Of a stretch of DNA of 32,537 bases, positions 30,935 through 32,537 are shown piece by piece. The notes under the pieces were generated by a model that was not told the DNA's origin, did not search any database, and saw only the letters and a list, made by a program, of their open reading frames with translations. Positions within the stretch are counted from its first letter, which is position 1, and the number at the start of each line of letters is the position of its first letter. Made by a program: the position numbers and the translations under genes. The stretch is from Candidatus Omnitrophota bacterium (GTDB lineage: Bacteria > Omnitrophota > Gorgyraeia > Zapsychrales > Zapsychraceae). The DNA lies in NCBI GenBank assembly GCA_022703565.1, contig JAKLDK010000008.1, forward strand, positions 1 through 32,537. Reading direction: 5' to 3'.

Positions 30935-32227
30935 CTACAGCCTTTCTCTTACTTTATTAAACAAATTATTAAAATCATTTCCAGCAATTGATATTTCAAA
31001 TTGTTCTCCTTGGGCCATATCTTTCAGGACAACAACTTCTTTTTTTATTTCATCTTCTCCAATAATAACCGCTAATTTCGCATTACTTTTATTAGCTACA
31101 CGCATCTGGCTTTTTAAGGAATTGCCTTGAAAATTCATATCAGAAGAAATGCCTTTGTTTCTTAGCGCAGTCAAAACCTCAAAAGATCTCCGGGTTACTT
31201 CTCCCTGCCCCAGAGAAATTATATACACTCCCAAATTAGATTCAATCTGTTTCTTTGTTTCATCTAAAGCTAGAATTATCCTTTCTATTCCCAACGAAAA
31301 CCCAATTCCTTTAATATCGCGCTTACTCTCACCGCCAATAAACTCCGCTAATTTGTTATATCTTCCGCCGGCGCCAACCGCATCCTGGCTGCCTAAATTG
31401 GCGTTTGAGATTTCAAAAACAATTTCGTTATAATAATCCAGACCTCTGACCAAACGCGGGGATTCAATAAAATCAATTTTATTTTCACGTAAAATATTTT
31501 TTATAGCTTCGTAACGATTTTTGCTTTCTTCGGATAAATAGGCGCTATCGAGTTTGATGCCATCCACAACCGCGCGGCAGGATGGATTTTTACAATCCAA
31601 TATTCTAAAAACATTGCGTTCAAAACGGTTTTGGCAATCTTCACATAAAGCGGTAACTTTATCTTTCAATTTTTCACGCAAATAATCAGATAATTTCTTT
31701 TTATCGTCTTCATTACCTAAACAATTTATTGCTAAACGGCAATTATCTAAACCAAACTCCTTCAAAAGTTTCATGCTTAAAACAATAACCTCAGCATCAA
31801 TAAATAAACTTTCCGCGCTGGGCCCAATAACCTCAACGCCAATTTGGTTAAATTGCCTTAAACGCCCTTTTTGCGGGCGTTCCCCTCTGAACATCGGGCC
31901 GATATAAAATAATTTAGATAAATTTTCCTGTTTATCAATACTGTTCTCTAAATAAGCCCTAACAATCGACGCAGTCCCTTCCGGGCGAAGCGCAAAACCT
32001 TCTTCTTTACTGGAAACTAATTCCAACAATTGTTTATTTACAATATCGGAAGTTTGGCCTAAAGACCTTTTGAATAGACCGGTTTCCTCAAACAAAGGAG
32101 TGCGAATTTCTTTATAATTAAATTGGGAAAAGATTGCTCTAGCCTTTGATTCAATATTTTGCCAAATCAAACTTTCGCTTGGCAATATGTCTGCGGTTCC
32201 GCGTGGTACAGTATATATTTTAGTCAT
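30935..32227 (-). CDS. hisS: Histidyl-tRNA synthetase
   Basis: The 430-aa class II HisRS is full length. Motifs are PRGTADILPSES at the N-terminus, motif 1 region TPLFEETGLF, motif 2 YIGPMFRGERPQKGRLRQFN, the histidine-binding RGLDYYNEIVFEI and GGRYNKLAEFIGG, and motif 3 GIGFSLGIERI. A C-terminal anticodon-binding domain follows (VYIISLGQGE...). The ATG at 32227 has only a weak upstream CAGAAG. It is the first gene of the operon running to ttcA and sits just downstream of two terminator-like hairpins of the HU gene. Confidence 0.97.
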   Translation of the reverse strand: MTKIYTVPRGTADILPSESLIWQNIESKARAIFSQFNYKEIRTPLFEETGLFKRSLGQTSDIVNKQLLELVSSKEEGFALRPEGTASIVRAYLENSIDKQENLSKLFYIGPMFRGERPQKGRLRQFNQIGVEVIGPSAESLFIDAEVIVLSMKLLKEFGLDNCRLAINCLGNEDDKKKLSDYLREKLKDKVTALCEDCQNRFERNVFRILDCKNPSCRAVVDGIKLDSAYLSEESKNRYEAIKNILRENKIDFIESPRLVRGLDYYNEIVFEISNANLGSQDAVGAGGRYNKLAEFIGGESKRDIKGIGFSLGIERIILALDETKKQIESNLGVYIISLGQGEVTRRSFEVLTALRNKGISSDMNFQGNSLKSQMRVANKSNAKLAVIIGEDEIKKEVVVLKDMAQGEQFEISIAGNDFNNLFNKVRERL

Positions 32228-32246
32228 CTTCTGTTCTATAATCTTA

Positions 32247-32272
32247 AAGGCGGAGTAGCTTGTCTCCGCCTT
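32247..32272 (-). terminator. Hairpin between HU gene and hisS
   Basis: A perfect 9-bp stem AAGGCGGAG/CTCCGCCTT with an 8-nt loop lies 20 nt upstream of the hisS ATG. On the minus strand it is followed only by TTTAAGATTAT, so it is either a second, weaker terminator or a leader structure in the hisS mRNA. Confidence 0.55.
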
Positions 32273-32305
32273 ATTGTCTTAAATATCTGCAGATTATATA
32301 TTTAT

Positions 32306-32333
32306 AAAAAGTATATCTTTAAAAAAGATATAC
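32306..32333 (-). terminator. Terminator of the HU-family gene
   Basis: A perfect 10-bp stem GTATATCTTT/AAAGATATAC with a 3-nt loop is followed on the minus strand by TTTTTATA. It starts 12 nt after the HU stop codon. The stem is AU-rich but long. Confidence 0.65.
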
Positions 32334-32344
32334 CTGATATTGAA

Positions 32345-32537
32345 CTATTTAATCTTGTGTTTCATTTCAAGGCCAGGCTTAAAAATTACAACTTTTCTTG
32401 GAGGCACAGGTACGCTGGCACCTGTTCTAGGATTTCTCCCGAATCTGGCTTTTCTTTCTTTTATTTTGAATACACCAAAATTACGAAGCTCCACTTTTTC
32501 ACTACGAATCAAACTGTCAACAATAACGTCAAAAGTT
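32345..32537 (-). CDS. HU/IHF-family DNA-binding protein, C-terminal part (5' cut by window edge)
   Basis: The reverse complement encodes SEKVELRNFGVFKIKERKAR followed by FGRNPRTGASVPVPPRKVVI and FKPGLEMKHKIK, the conserved beta-arm and C-terminal part of HU/IHF proteins. The minor-groove-intercalating loop RNPRTG is intact. The protein bends DNA and compacts the nucleoid as a dimer. The final 63 codons are present and the N-terminal helices lie beyond the right edge. VPVPPRKVV is typical of IHF/HU members outside the strict HU consensus (IPAKKVPAF), so HU versus IHF is not decided. Confidence 0.92.
   Translation of the reverse strand, partial: TFDVIVDSLIRSEKVELRNFGVFKIKERKARFGRNPRTGASVPVPPRKVVIFKPGLEMKHKIK

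Noticed and set aside
1-32537. tRNA or rRNA genes
   Set aside because: I found no cloverleaf with a TTCRA loop or acceptor-stem pairing in the intergenic gaps, and no rRNA-like sequence.

Overview
The window reads as a moderately AT-rich genome segment from a Gram-negative, probably anaerobic and motile bacterium. An LpxL/HtrB-type acyltransferase and an outer-membrane-style LysM lipoprotein suggest two membranes. A two-subunit NfnAB/SudAB flavoprotein fits anaerobic ferredoxin/NAD(P) redox balance, and a methyl-accepting chemotaxis protein implies taxis. The mix of dispersed palindromic repeats, a Hel308-like helicase, MopE-type secreted modules and a very short AspRS is compatible with an uncultured lineage such as Omnitrophota. 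That placement is an inference from gene style and cannot be proven from the sequence alone.

Layout: almost everything is on the minus strand; only the helicase and the giant secreted protein (17.9-24.6 kb) are on plus. The left edge holds the first 30 codons of glycyl-tRNA synthetase. About 0.35-5.8 kb is an accessory stretch: a DUF1016-nuclease fusion, a run of unrecognised mostly membrane proteins (two of them paralogous, one only 57 aa), a Met-rich secreted protein and a small Cys-rich protein, interspersed with palindromic elements. About 6.0-11.8 kb holds a GT-C glycosyltransferase bracketed by inverted GGGACA elements, an LpxL-like acyltransferase coupled to panB, and nfnB/nfnA. About 12.3-15.6 kb is a dtd-tatD-DUF3352-like operon with a clear sigma-70 promoter. 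Then comes a monocistronic chemoreceptor with its own terminator, the divergent Hel308-like helicase, and a 1393-aa modular secreted protein. About 24.7-32.2 kb is one tightly packed operon, hisS-aspS-lysM lipoprotein-phoH-pgpH-ybeY-recO-ttcA, with many 4-44 nt overlaps. An HU-family gene with its terminators closes the window.

How it works together: the right-hand operon groups translation and RNA-maintenance functions (HisRS, AspRS, PhoH, YbeY, TtcA) with recombination repair (RecO) and a cyclic-dinucleotide-type HD phosphohydrolase. The dtd-tatD operon adds D-aminoacyl-tRNA proofreading and a metal-dependent nuclease. The most unusual items are AspRS lacking its GAD insertion domain, the membrane-protein cassette at 1.5-4.9 kb, the archaeal-type helicase with a possible leaderless start, and at least three families of dispersed palindromic repeats, some of which define or disturb gene boundaries.
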